A program made the translations under genes and the position numbers. DNA of 64,000 nucleotides from Dipteronia dyeriana (taxonomy: Eukaryota > Streptophyta > Magnoliopsida > Sapindales > Sapindaceae), in contig CM065296.1 in assembly GCA_032871835.1 (NCBI GenBank), positions 50,993,288 through 51,057,287 on the forward strand. The letters are read 5' to 3'. Positions within the stretch are counted from its first letter, which is position 1; each line of letters starts with the position of its first letter. The notes below the pieces were generated by a model. That model worked only from the letters and a program-made list of their open reading frames with translations, searched no databases and was not told the DNA's origin. Shown here piece after piece: positions 52,865-62,514 of this stretch.

Positions 52865-54676
52865 ATGTCACGTGATAAAAGTAGAGACTTATCTGATGAT
52901 GCACCAGAAAACGATAGATCTTAATTTTTTGTATAAAGCCATACAAAAAAACATGGAGCGGATGGAGATTAAGATTGGTGAGGTGCATGATAGGATAGAT
53001 AAGGTGGAGTCTATTTCACAAAGGGTGCAACCAATTAGGGTTCCTAATGTGAAACAAAGAGAAAGAAACCCACCTAGGGATGATTATGAAGATGATTATG
53101 GGAATGACCTAGAGGTGGGTGATTGCATGTCCAATGTGGGTACGGGCAGATTGAGGCGTGAAGTGGGAGGTAGAGGAGTTAGGTATGGGAATAGAGAAGA
53201 TAGGTAGTGGTATAGAGGAGATAGATATAGAGAGAGTGCTGATAATAATTTGGGTAGTATAAAGGTGAAAATCCCAACGTTCCAAGGTAAAACTGATCCC
53301 GAAGTTTATTTAGAGTGGGAGAAAAGAATGGAATTTATATTTGACTGTCATGACTATTCTGAATTAAAGAAGGTAAAATTGGCTGCCATAGAATTTACTG
53401 ATTATGCTATCGTTTGGTGGGATCAATTGATTGTGAGTAGAATACGGAATGGAGAAAGACCTATTGAGACTTAGGAGGAGATGAAAGCTGTCATGAGGAA
53501 GCGTTTCATTTCGAGTCACTATTATAGGAGTTTGTTTCAAAATTACAAACCCTTACTCAAGGGTCTAAGTATGTTGAAGATTACTACAAGGAGATGGAGA
53601 TAGCCATGATTCGAGCTGATGTAGAGGAATACTGAGAGGCTACTATGGCTAGGTTTTTAAGTGGACTAAACCGAGACATAGCAAATGTGGTGGATTTGCA
53701 CTATTATGTTGAATTGAGTGACATGGTACACATGGAAATTAAGGTGGAACAACAGTTGAAGAGAAAGAGTTCCACACGGGTTGGGCAAAATTTGGGTTCT
53801 TCATCATCATGGAAAATAAATTGGAGCAAGAGGGATGACCAGCCTAGTTTCAAGGCCAAGGCAGAACCTTCCAAATATCATAAAGTCGGAGGCACATTAA
53901 AACAAGGTACATCAGATTCTCAACCTTCTAGAAATTGTGACATTAAGTGCTTTAAGTGTTTGGGAGCAGGTCATATTGCATCTCAATGCCCAAACAAGAG
54001 AGTAATGGTTTTGAAGGATGATGGTGAGATCGAATCTGAGGGTGAATCTGATGATGAGTCCATGCCACCTTTGGAGGATGCAAGTGATATTGAATATCCG
54101 GTGGACAGAGAGCTTTTGGTGTCGAAAAGAGCTCTTAATGCTCAAGCCAAGGAAGATGATGAGGTACAACGTGACAACATTTTTCATACCCGCTGCCATG
54201 TTAATGATAAGGTATATAGCATGATCATTGATGGGGGGAGTTGTACTAATGTGGCTAGCACTAATTTTATGGAGAAATTGAATTTGGCCACTTTGAGGCA
54301 TCCAAAACCATATAAGTTGCAGTGTTTAAATGATAGTGGGGAAATCAAGGTCACTAAACAAGTGTTGGTGACATTTTCAATTGGAAAGTACAAAGATGAA
54401 GTTCTTTGTGATGTGGTACCAATGAATGCGGGCCATATCCTTTTGGGGAGACCATGGCAGTTCGATAGGCATGTGACCCATGATGGGTATACCAATAGAT
54501 ACTCATTTGTACTTAATAAAAAATCAATCACTCTTGTACCTTTAACCCCAAAACAAGTGTATGAAGATCAAGTAAGGTTAAGAAAAGAGAGAGATGTCAA
54601 AAAAAAAAGTGAAAGTGAGAGTTCAAATGAAAAAGAGAGAAAGGAAAACGATTCTGAAATAGCAAAAAAAGAATAA
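52865..54676 (+). pseudogene. CRM-like gag and protease, broken
   Basis: The likely start ATG 52865 opens MSRDKSRDLSDDAPENDRS, stopped at 52922; the frame 52845-53207 then carries the next part (ERMEIKIGEVHDRIDKVES). The frame 53250-53474 holds the gag core (IPTFQGKTDPEVYLEWEKRM, DYAIVWWDQLIV) and, after stops and a shift near 53540, 53645-54676 holds MARFLSGLNRDIANVVDLHY, the zinc knuckle CFKCLGAGHIASQCPNKR (53947-54000) and the protease YSMIIDGGSCTNVAS (Asp-Gly-Gly, as in CRM elements). An acidic linker DEEDxE-type segment lies between them. The tail (54590-54676) is Lys/Glu-rich. Confidence 0.85.
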
Positions 54677-55300
54677 AAGGTTAAAAGGAAAAAGAGGTTA
54701 TTGAGAAAAAGAGAGAGAGAAAACAAGTAAGCTTTTATGCAAGGGAGAGTGAGGTCAAAAAGGCTCTATTTTCAAATAAGCCAATGATTGTACTTTTGTA
54801 CAAAGAGGCTTGCTTTAGTACTAATGAACTTAACCCTTCCTTGCCTAGTGTTGTTGTTTCTCTATTGCAGGACTTTGATGAAGTGTTTCCCGAAAAGATG
54901 CCTATTGGCTTACCACCAATAAGGGGGATTGAGCACCAAATTAACTTTGTACCCGGAGTACCCATCCCAAATAGACCAGCATATAGAAGTAATCCTAAGG
55001 AGACAAAGGAACTTCAAAGGCAGGTTAGTGAGCTTATGGAAATGGGGTATGTACGTGAGAGCATGATTCCTTGTGCGGTTCCCGTATTGCTTATGCCAAA
55101 GAAGGATGGAACATGGAAGATGTGCGTTGATTGTCGTGCCATCAACAATATCATTGTAAATTATCGACATCCTATTCCTAGATTAGATGATATGCTTGAT
55201 GAATAACATGGTTCTATTGTTTTTACTAAAATTGATCTTAAAAGTGGATATCATCAAATTAGGATGAAGGAAGGTGATGAGTGGAAAACTGCTTTAAAAA
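54677..55300 (+). pseudogene. CRM-like RT, N-terminal half
   Basis: The frame 54784-55206 encodes FDEVFPEKMPIGLPPIRGIE, YRSNPKETKELQRQVSELME, VPVLLMPKKDGTWKMCVDCR and INNIIVNYRHPIPRLDDMLD, ending at TAA 55204-55206. The same frame continues as [20 protein letters not shown] to an A8 run at 55296-55303, where a one-base change shifts it. The short gap from gag-protease (54677-54783) contains stops. Confidence 0.87.
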
Positions 55301-56507
55301 AAATTATGGATTATATGAGTGGTTAGTTATGCCTTTTGGATTAACTAATGCACCAAGTACTTTCATGAGATTAATGAACCATGTTTTGGGTGCTTTTATT
55401 GGAAAGTTTGTGGTTGTTTATTTTGATGACATTCTAATTTATAGCAAAAACTTGGATGAGCATGTTGAACATTTAAAACTTGTTTTAGGAGTTTTAAGAA
55501 CAGAAAAGTTGTTTGCTAATCTCAAAAAGTGCACCTTTTGCACCGATAAACTTGTATTTCTAGGTTTTGTTGGTAGTGCTAAAGGGATTGGGGTTGATGA
55601 AGAAAAGGTTAAGGCAATTAATGAGTGGCCGAAACCTACCATTATGGGACAAGTGAGAAGTTTACATGGGTTGGCTAGTTTTTATAGGAGGTTTGTGAAA
55701 GATTTTAGTATTGTAGCTGCACCTTTAACCGAAGTTATCATAAAGAATATGGGTTTTAAGTGGGGTAATGAACAAGAAAAGGCATTTAACTTGATTAAGG
55801 AAAAATTAACTAATGCACATTTGCTTGCTTTGCCTGACTTTGCTAAAACTTTTGAGATTGAGTGTGATGCTTCAGGAATAGGTATTAGAGCTGTTCTAAT
55901 GCAAGAAGGTCATCCCATTGCATATTTTAATGAGAAGATAAGTGGAGCAGCCTTGAATTATCCTACCTATGATAAGGAGATGTACGCTTTGATTAGAGCA
56001 TTGGAAACTTGGCAACACTACCTTTGGCAAAAAGAATTTTTGATTCACACGGATTATGAGTCCGTGAAGCATATAAAGGGGCAACACAAGCTAAATAAGC
56101 AGCATGCCAACTGGGTGGAGTTCATTGAAACATTTCCATATGTGATCAAGTATAAAAAGGGTAAAGAAAACTTGGTCACTGATGCTCTGTCAAGAAGGTA
56201 CGTTATACTTTCTGCTTTGGATGCTAAATTGTTTGGTTTTGAATACATTAAACAATTGTATATTGAAGATTCTGATTTTGGCAATGTGTTTAATGCATGT
56301 GAAAAGGCTGGATTTGGTAAATTTTATAGGCATGATGGATTTTTATTTAGAGAAACTAAATTATGTGTGCCTAAGAGTTCTTTGCGTGAATTGCTTGTTA
56401 GAGAAGCTCATGGAGGAGGTTTGATGTGGCATTTTGGTGTAGCTAAGACGCTAGATACTTTGCATGAACATTTTTTTTGGCCTCATATGAAACGTGATGT
56501 AGAATGA
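55281..56507 (+). CDS. CRM-like RT C-half, RNase H and integrase zinc finger, open frame of a dead polyprotein
   Basis: The longest clean stretch of the element (about 408 codons). [41 protein letters not shown] (active-site FDD at about 55420), [16 protein letters not shown]. RNase [21 protein letters not shown] (Asp), [19 protein letters not shown] (Glu), [16 protein letters not shown] (Asp), DALSRRY. Integrase N-terminus: [20 protein letters not shown] with the two His, and after the stop at 56505 the Cys pair of [13 protein letters not shown]. It is closed upstream by the A-run shift. Expression as a protein is not expected. Confidence 0.8.
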   Translation: MENCFKKNYGLYEWLVMPFGLTNAPSTFMRLMNHVLGAFIGKFVVVYFDDILIYSKNLDEHVEHLKLVLGVLRTEKLFANLKKCTFCTDKLVFLGFVGSAKGIGVDEEKVKAINEWPKPTIMGQVRSLHGLASFYRRFVKDFSIVAAPLTEVIIKNMGFKWGNEQEKAFNLIKEKLTNAHLLALPDFAKTFEIECDASGIGIRAVLMQEGHPIAYFNEKISGAALNYPTYDKEMYALIRALETWQHYLWQKEFLIHTDYESVKHIKGQHKLNKQHANWVEFIETFPYVIKYKKGKENLVTDALSRRYVILSALDAKLFGFEYIKQLYIEDSDFGNVFNACEKAGFGKFYRHDGFLFRETKLCVPKSSLRELLVREAHGGGLMWHFGVAKTLDTLHEHFFWPHMKRDVE

Positions 56508-57477
56508 ATCTGTGAGAAATGCATTACTTGTAGACAAGCCAAGTCTAGGATTAAGCCTCATGGATTGTATACTATTTTGCCTACACCTGGTGGACCTTGG
56601 ATTGATATTTTTATGGATTTTGTGTTGGGTTGCCTAGGTCAAAAAGGGGTAGGGACTTTATATATGTGGTTGTTGATAGGTTTTCTAAAATGGCACATTT
56701 CATTCCTTGTCATAAAACCGATGATGCATCACATATTGCTGATTTGTTTTTCAAAGACATTGTGAGATTGCATGGCATGCCTAAGACTATTGTTTAACAT
56801 AGAGATACTAAGTTCTTAAGCTACTTTTGGAAGACTTTATGGGGTAAGTTAGGCACTAAACTTTTATTTTCCGCAACTTGTCATCCACAAACTGATGGTC
56901 AAACTGAAGTAGTTAATAGGACTTTATCTACCTTGTTGCGTGCTATAATACAAAAGAACTTGAAAACATGGGAGGATTGTCTGCCGCATGTAGAGTTTGC
57001 TTATAATAGTAGCGTGCATTCTGTAACTCATTTTTTACCTTCTGAAATTGTGTATGGTTTTAACCCATTGACTCCTTTGGATTTAATTCCTTTACCTGTG
57101 AATGAGCATGTTAACTTGGATGGAAAAAAAAAAGGCAGATTTTGTTAAGCAAATCCATGTAAAGACTCGGCAAAACGTAGAGAGACGAACTGAGCAATAC
57201 ACCAATCAAGCAAATAAAGGGCGTAAGAAGGTTGTGTTCGATCCCGGTGATTGGGTGTGGTTGCATATGAGGAAGGAACAATTCCCAGCCCAGCGGGGTT
57301 CTAAACTCCTTCCAAGGGGAGATGACCCATTTCAAGTGATTGAAAGAATCAATGACAACGCATACAAGTTGGATCTTCCAGGTGAGTACAATGTTAGTGC
57401 AAGATTCAATGTTTCTGATTTGTCTCCTTTTGATGTAGGTGACGATTTGAGGAAAATCCTTTTCAAGAGGGTAGGAA
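56508..57477 (+). pseudogene. CRM-like integrase core and C-terminal domain
   Basis: After the stop at 56505: [35 protein letters not shown] with the first Asp (56595-56625). A shift near 56640 leads to [25 protein letters not shown] (second Asp, about 56805) and [20 protein letters not shown] (Glu, about 56905). The frame 56933-57148 has [20 protein letters not shown]; a shift in an A-run (57124-57133) moves to 57102-57536, with KGRKKVVFDPGDWVWLHMRK, EQFPAQRGSKLLPRGDDPFQ and FNVSDLSPFDVGDD. 'GDWVWLHMRKERFP' is typical of CRM integrases. Confidence 0.85.
57464..57477 (+). other. Polypurine tract of the CRM-like element
   Basis: aagagggtaggaa directly precedes the LTR start TGATGAGAAC (57478). 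It also encodes part of the polyprotein C-terminus, since the reading frame passes through it into the LTR. Confidence 0.6.
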
Positions 57478-58219
57478 TGATGAGAACAAGGCGACTGCAT
57501 CAAATGATCCATTGCATGTTCCGGTTGGGCCAATAACAAGGGCAAGAGCTAAGAGATTCAAAGAAGCACTAAATGGCCTAATTCAAGACACTTGGGCTGA
57601 TTTTGAATTGTTGAAGTCCAAGATAAGCCCGCATGTAGACCAAGGCATAATTAATGTCATCAAGGCAATTGATTGGGCCGAATAAGGAAGACTTGGGTGT
57701 GTGGCACAAGCTAGGAGAAGAGTCAACTTTGGCTGATTTATTCCCTTTTAATTTCCAAAGAATAACAGTTGATTTGTTTCCTAAATTAAAGGGCTGATTT
57801 GTTTCCAGATTTAGCTTTCCAATTAGGGAGCAAGTTAATAGTTCTCGAATTAGTTTTCTTTTGATTATAAGGCCTTAATGGCCGAATTATCTTGTTTCCT
57901 TTTAGGATGGCTTATAGCCTTTCTTTTCGTTTAGGGTTTAGTATATAAAGGAACAAATTGGATGTAATTCGACAGACTTGAATTGAATAAAACATTTGTG
58001 AGAGTTCATCTCTTTTTGGTTCTGAAAACTTGACTTATCACTCACATCTTCTTATTGTTCTTGAGTGTGGCGTCTTCAACTTCTTGATACCGTTGGTTCT
58101 TACCTCCTTACAAGTATCGGGTCGCGGTCCGATAACGTTCTTGTTTGTAAACTTGGTTAGAAAATGATCATTTGTTACCATATATTGGTTCCGGGTCTCA
58201 CTGCTCTTGGTGAGGTTCA
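57478..58219 (+). mobile_element. 3' LTR of the CRM-like element, end truncated
   Basis: It starts TGATGAGAACAAGGCGACTG and matches the 5' LTR to ggtgaggttca at 58219, where LINE sequence begins; the last ~15 bp (tatccgttggtatca in the 5' copy) are missing. In one frame, 57478-57685 encodes the tail of the polyprotein: SNDPLHVPVGPITRARAKRF, KEALNGLIQDTWADFELLKS, ending DWAE-stop. TATA box at about 57942. Confidence 0.85.
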
Positions 58220-59325
58220 ATTCAAAGGTGATAGTAAGGGTGCAAAAATTTCTTGGTATGATATTTGTCTCCCTAAGAAAGATGGTGGTCTTGGAATCAA
58301 GGATCTCTCTTCTTGGAACAAGGCCCTAATTATTAGGCATCTTTGGATTTTGATTTATGATACGAATAACCTCTGGTCTTCTTGGATCAAAGCCTATCAC
58401 CTCAAAGGCGCAAACCTTTGGGAGGCTAAATCCTCTTCTACCTGCTCTTGGAATTGGAGGAAACTCCTCTATCTTCGGCCAATTGCTCGACCTTTAATTG
58501 AGCACTACATTGGCAATGGTTCTGGTACTTCCTTATGGTTTGATAATTGGCATCCGGATGGTCCTCTCCTTTCTAAATGGAGCTCCAGTGTGGTTTATGA
58601 TTCTGGACTCCCTCTCAACGCAACGGTTATTGCCATTGTTCTTGTTGATTCTTGGAATTGGCCAACTGCTATATCCATTGATCTTATTGAAATTAAAATT
58701 CAGATGCCTTCTTACAATCCTAACTCCAATATTGAGGATAGTATTCGATGGCTCTCTTCTCCCAATGGTATTTACTCAGCCTCTTCTGCATTGGCTTCTC
58801 TTAGAGCCCCTCACCCTCTTGTTCCTTGGTTCAAGCTGGTTTGGTTCCCTCAAAACATTTCGAGAATCAGTTTCATACTTTGGATGGCTGTTAGAGGTAG
58901 GCTCCTCACCAGGGACCGCATTCATAAGTATGACCCTGGGCTGTTAGTACTTGTGTTCTTTGCAACTCCCATCTCGCGTCTCATGCTCACCTATTCTTTG
59001 AGTGTTTATTCAGTAGAGCCATTTGGACTCAACTTCTGAACTATTGTGGGACTCATTGGATTGGTCTTTACTGGAATGATTTTATTGCTTGGGCATCCAC
59101 CCATTGAAGAGGAAACACCCCTGTTAACGAGGCTAAGAAGCTTTGTCTTGGGGCTGCTGTTTATCACATTTGGAGAGAGCGTAATTGTTGTATTTTTGTA
59201 GGGACCAAACGGACTAGCTTGGTTGTTGCACGCTCCATTATTGACACCATTTGTTGCCGGCTTTCATCTGTCAATCTCAAAGACCACCCTCTTATAGCTT
59301 TGAATTGGAATATAAACGCTAATTG
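58220..59325 (+). pseudogene. LINE ORF2 C-terminus with zinc-binding RT-associated domain
   Basis: The frame to 59039 encodes SWYDICLPKKDGGLGIKDLS, WNKALIIRHLWIL, GSGTSLWFDNWHPDGPLLSK and the zf-RVT part KLVWFPQNISRISFILWMAV. A shift near 58945 leads to the rest: CNSHLASHAHLFFECLFSRA (Cys/His residues of the zinc finger), WTQLLNYCGTHWIG and VYHIWRERNCCIFVG, ending ALNWNINAN-stop at 59325. The zf-RVT domain is the usual C-terminus of plant L1-like ORF2 proteins. Confidence 0.85.
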
Positions 59326-59510
59326 ATTATAGGCTTTGTTCTTGTTGTTTTTTTTTTTAGCCCTTGTCTAGCTCTTGCTTTTTGTTTTCTCATGTGTTGA
59401 GCTTTTTTTGAGCCTTTGTTTAGCTCTTGCTTTGCTTCTTAGGCTATGCCCTTGTATTTGTTCTTTCTTTTTCTTTTTATGATGCTATTTACTTACCTAA
59501 AAAAAAAATA
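58220..59510 (+). mobile_element. L1-type LINE, 3' end with poly(A)
   Basis: It begins abruptly at the CRM LTR edge within the C-terminal part of ORF2 and ends with a poly(A) stretch (ctaaaaaaaaaat, 59500-59510), after which SIRE-like RT sequence starts. The insertion point in that element lies in 'IGSLLY'. The 3' UTR (59325-59500) is T-rich with repeated 'ttgtctagctcttgcttt' words (three variants). It is related to the LINE at 62515-64000, with which it shares the 'ICLPKKDGGLGIKDL' region. Confidence 0.87.
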
Positions 59511-60480
59511 GAGCAAGCTACCAATCATGCCACGATATAAAGTTTGGTCCACACTTTTACCACTAGCATTCTTGCTTAGCTTCAAAGTGGTACTCATGGG
59601 TGTATCACAATGTTTGGCACTTTCAATGCCAAATTTCTTCACTAGGTTTTTGGCATACTTAGCTTGAGATATGAAAATCCCATCATTCATTTGTTTAATT
59701 TGTAAACCTAGAAAGTAACTTAGCTCACCAACTAGACTCATCTCAAACTCATGAGACATGACCTCAACAATTTGTTGGACTTTGGTGTCATTTGTGGAAC
59801 CAAAAACTATATCATCAACATAGATTTGAGCTATAAAGAGCTCATCTTTGTTTTTCTTAATGAATAAAGTCTTGTCAACACTACCTATAGTGTAGCCATT
59901 GTCTATGAGATATTGGGTGGGACGCTCATACCAAGCCCTTGGTGTTTGTTTCAACCCATATAGAGCTTTGTTGAGGTGATAGACATGATTAGGGTGGTGA
60001 GGATCCACAAACCCTTTTGGTTGCTCAACAAACACTTCCTTTTGCAAGAAGCCATTGAGGAAGGCACTCTTAACATTCATTTGATATAATTTGAACTTGT
60101 GCAAACAAGAAATGGATAAAAGAAGCCTAATGGACTCAATCCTAGCAATGGGAGCAAATGTCTCCTCAAAGTCAATACCCTCAATTTGAGAGTACCCTTG
60201 TGCTACAAGCCTAGCCTTGTTTCGTACAATGTTGTCATTCTTATCGGATTTGTTCCTATATACCCACTTGGTGCCTATCACATTGGTGTTCTTGGGCCTA
60301 GGAACTAGAGTCCAAACCTCATTCCTTTCAAATTGGTTAAGCTCTTCTTGCATGGCAAGAACCTAAAATTCATCTTTTAAAGCTTCATCAATTTTCTTGG
60401 ATTCTATTTGAGAGGTGTAACAAGTGTAGCTAATTAGATTAGCCATTTGATGCCTAGTCCTAACACCCTCACTAACCTCT
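59511..60480 (-). pseudogene. SIRE-like reverse transcriptase
   Basis: The open frame 60353-59511 (about 280 codons of element sequence) encodes [60 protein letters not shown] ('MNVKSAF' instead of 'MDVKSAF', an Asp to Asn change at a catalytic position), [20 protein letters not shown] and the active site [10 protein letters not shown] (YVDD at 59822-59811). It ends at IGSLLY, where the LINE tail begins. A stop at about 60365 separates it from the integrase link. Confidence 0.85.
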
Positions 60481-61811
60481 CAAATAATGTCATCTTTGTC
60501 ATAGAGTTTTCTAACCCGTGGAGCATGTTCTTTTGAGTTCAATTGAGGAATCCTATCAATAGGTTGTGTTATGTTATCATCAAGGTTAGTCTTTTCAACA
60601 TTAGAGACATCAACAACCTTCTCCAAAGGGGAGTCATCAATTAAATCTACCTCCTCCTCATGGTCATTAGATTTGAGCCTAGTATCATCAATGACAACAT
60701 TAGATGATTCCATGACGGTCGTAGTTCTTAGATTAAAAACTCTATAGGCTCTACTATTTAAGGCATAGCCAATGAAGATACCCTTATCACTCTTAGCATC
60801 AAATTTGCCAAGTTGATCACGGTCATTCAAAATGTAGCATTTGCTTCCAAAGGTGTGGAAGTAGCTAACATTTGGCTTCCTACCTTTCCATAACTCATAG
60901 GAGGTTTGCCTAGTGTGGGGCCTAAGAAAGACTCTATTTCCTATGTAGCATGCTGTATTGACGGCTTCTGCCCAAAGATTCCTAGGGATATTGTTGCTAA
61001 GCAACATCACACAGGCCATTTCTTGAAGAACCCTATTTTTCCTCTTAACAACTCCATTTTGTTAAGGCCTAAGAGCCGAAAACTCATAAGAAATGCCTAG
61101 ACTATTACAAAAGTTTTCAAAATGGGCATTCTCAAATTCCTTCCCATGGTCACTCCTTATTCTCTTAATGCTTTTGATCTTGGAGTTTATTTCATTTTGA
61201 ATTTTAGAATAAAGCATTTTAAACTTGTCAAAAGTTTAAGATTTTTCTCTAAGGAAATAGGTCCATGTGTACCTAGAGAAGTCATCTACACACATAAAAA
61301 TGTATCTCTTTCCACCTAAACTCTCGATTTGCATAGGACCCATAAGATCCATGTGGAGAAGCTCTAGAGGTTCTTTGGTGGTTACATACTTGCCTTTTTT
61401 GTGCATACTTTTGGTTTGCTTCCCTTGTTGACAAAGTCCACAAATACCATTAACCTTTTTCCCAAGCTTCGGAAGGTCTCGCACAACATTGAACTTATCT
61501 AAGATTCTTAAATCCCTAAAGTTCATGTGACCAAGTCTTTCGTGCCACAACTCAATTTGTTCATTCTTTGACACATTGCAAGAGATACCTCTAACCTCAA
61601 GACAATAGCAATTGTCACTAGATCTCATACCTTTTAACAAGGTTTGTCCATTTGGCACTAGGATAGAACAATCATTTTTCCTAAACAAGACGGAAATTCC
61701 TTCATCATTAAGATGTGAAATGCAAAGCATTGGACAAGAAGGGTAATCCGGGAATGGAAATGGTTCCCTTTCCTTTAACCTTATTTTTAGATCCATCACC
61801 AAATGTGACAT
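60480..61811 (-). pseudogene. SIRE-like GAG-pre-integrase and integrase
   Basis: The frame 61811-61236 encodes SSDNCYCLEVRGISCNVSKN, the zinc finger HERLGHMNFRDL..GICGLCQQGKQT (His, His, Cys, Cys), LELLHMDLMGPMQIESLGGK (first Asp) and FMCVDDFSRYTWTYFLREKS. 61235-61020 is in broken frames and covers the second and third acidic blocks (about 61150 and 61070). The frame 61019-60480 encodes NIPRNLWAEAVNTACYIGNR, RKPNVSYFHTFGSKCYILND and the C-terminal domain KSDKGIFIGYALNSRAYRVF, with an acidic tail. Confidence 0.85.
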
Positions 61812-62514
61812 TTCCTCTCTCCTCCATCACAAGAGTCTCAAAGAAACTCTTATTTCCAGACATGTGCCTAGAGCACCCACTATCCAAATACCAAAAATCA
61901 CAAGAATGAGCATTTAAGGCAATTTGTGCAACATGGCAAAAGTGTTCATCCTTTCTAATCCACCTAGGTGCAATATTTTTCTTCCTAGTGGTCAATAGTA
62001 CATTAGCTCTATGTGTCCTAGGATCATGTAAAGTTGTTTCCTTTTTCCTAGTGACATGCATCATGGCTTGAGATGTCTTAGGATCATGCACAAGTGTTCC
62101 ACATTTCCTAGTGACATGCATCATGGCTCTAGCCTTTTTCTTCTCTATCATGCTTTCAATTCTACAAAATTTGATATATCTAAAGTAATTTGGTCTAATG
62201 TGACCATTAATACCACAAAAATGACAAGTAGGAATGAAGTTAGGAATCATACCATAACCTTGAGGATGCATTAGAGCCTTCCCATGTCTATATGGTTGTC
62301 TTGATTATTGTTGATGAGCTTTCCTTCTTTGTTGTTGAGCAAGACTTGATTGCTTTCTTGGTTGAGCTTGCATGATAGGTATCTTCCCTTTGTGAGCTTT
62401 CGGTTGAGGGAAGTTAGCTTGAAGAACCCTTGTAGGATGAGCTTGAGGTAGGCTTCTTGGTGCCACCTTCACTTGAGCACTATTAGAAACTCTCATAGAT
62501 CAAGTTTCTTCCTA
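61708..62514 (-). pseudogene. SIRE-like gag C-terminus and protease
   Basis: The frame 62271-61708 encodes a zinc-knuckle remnant CHFCGINGHIRPNYFRYIKF, where the last Cys is replaced, then a segment in which MMHVTRK-type motifs repeat three times (62150-62000, 'cctagtgacatgcatcatggct' in DNA). Then follow HVAQIALNAHSCDFWYLDSG with the protease Asp-Ser-Gly, CSRHMSGNKSFFETL and NVTFGDGSKNKVKGKG. 62496-62305 is a Gln/Pro/Lys-rich gag segment. The LINE at 62515 removes the rest. Confidence 0.8.
62000..62150 (-). repeat. Short repeat in the SIRE-like gag
   Basis: The plus-strand words 'cctagtgacatgcatcatggct' (two near-identical copies near 62048 and 62108) and 'cctaggatcatgtaaagttgtttcc'/'cttaggatcatgcacaagtgttcc' alternate with a period of about 60 bp, giving a repeated peptide HDPKTSQAMMHVTRK on the minus strand. 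Confidence 0.75.

Larger units (their letters stand above)
51541..58219 (+). mobile_element. CRM-lineage Ty3/gypsy retrotransposon (chromovirus)
   Basis: 5' LTR (51541-52242), primer-binding site (52235-52246), leader with repeats, gag, protease, RT, RNase H, integrase, and 3' LTR (57478-58219, lacking its last ~15 bp). The RT-RNase H segment closely resembles centromeric retrotransposons of plants (blocks [52 protein letters not shown]). The last coding part runs into the 3' LTR, another CRM trait. Flanks differ: SIRE on the left, LINE on the right; no target duplication can be seen. Stops and shifts show it is old. Confidence 0.88.
59511..62514 (-). mobile_element. SIRE-like Ty1/copia element, minus strand, internal part
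   Basis: Minus strand: gag C-terminus and protease (62271-61708), GAG-pre-integrase and integrase (61811-60480), RT (60353-59511). It is bounded by LINE sequence on both sides; neither LTR is present. The left boundary is the LINE poly(A) at 59510, in the RT; the right boundary at about 62514 is the 5' end of a truncated LINE. Sequence type ([33 protein letters not shown]) is SIRE/Maximus-like. Confidence 0.85.
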
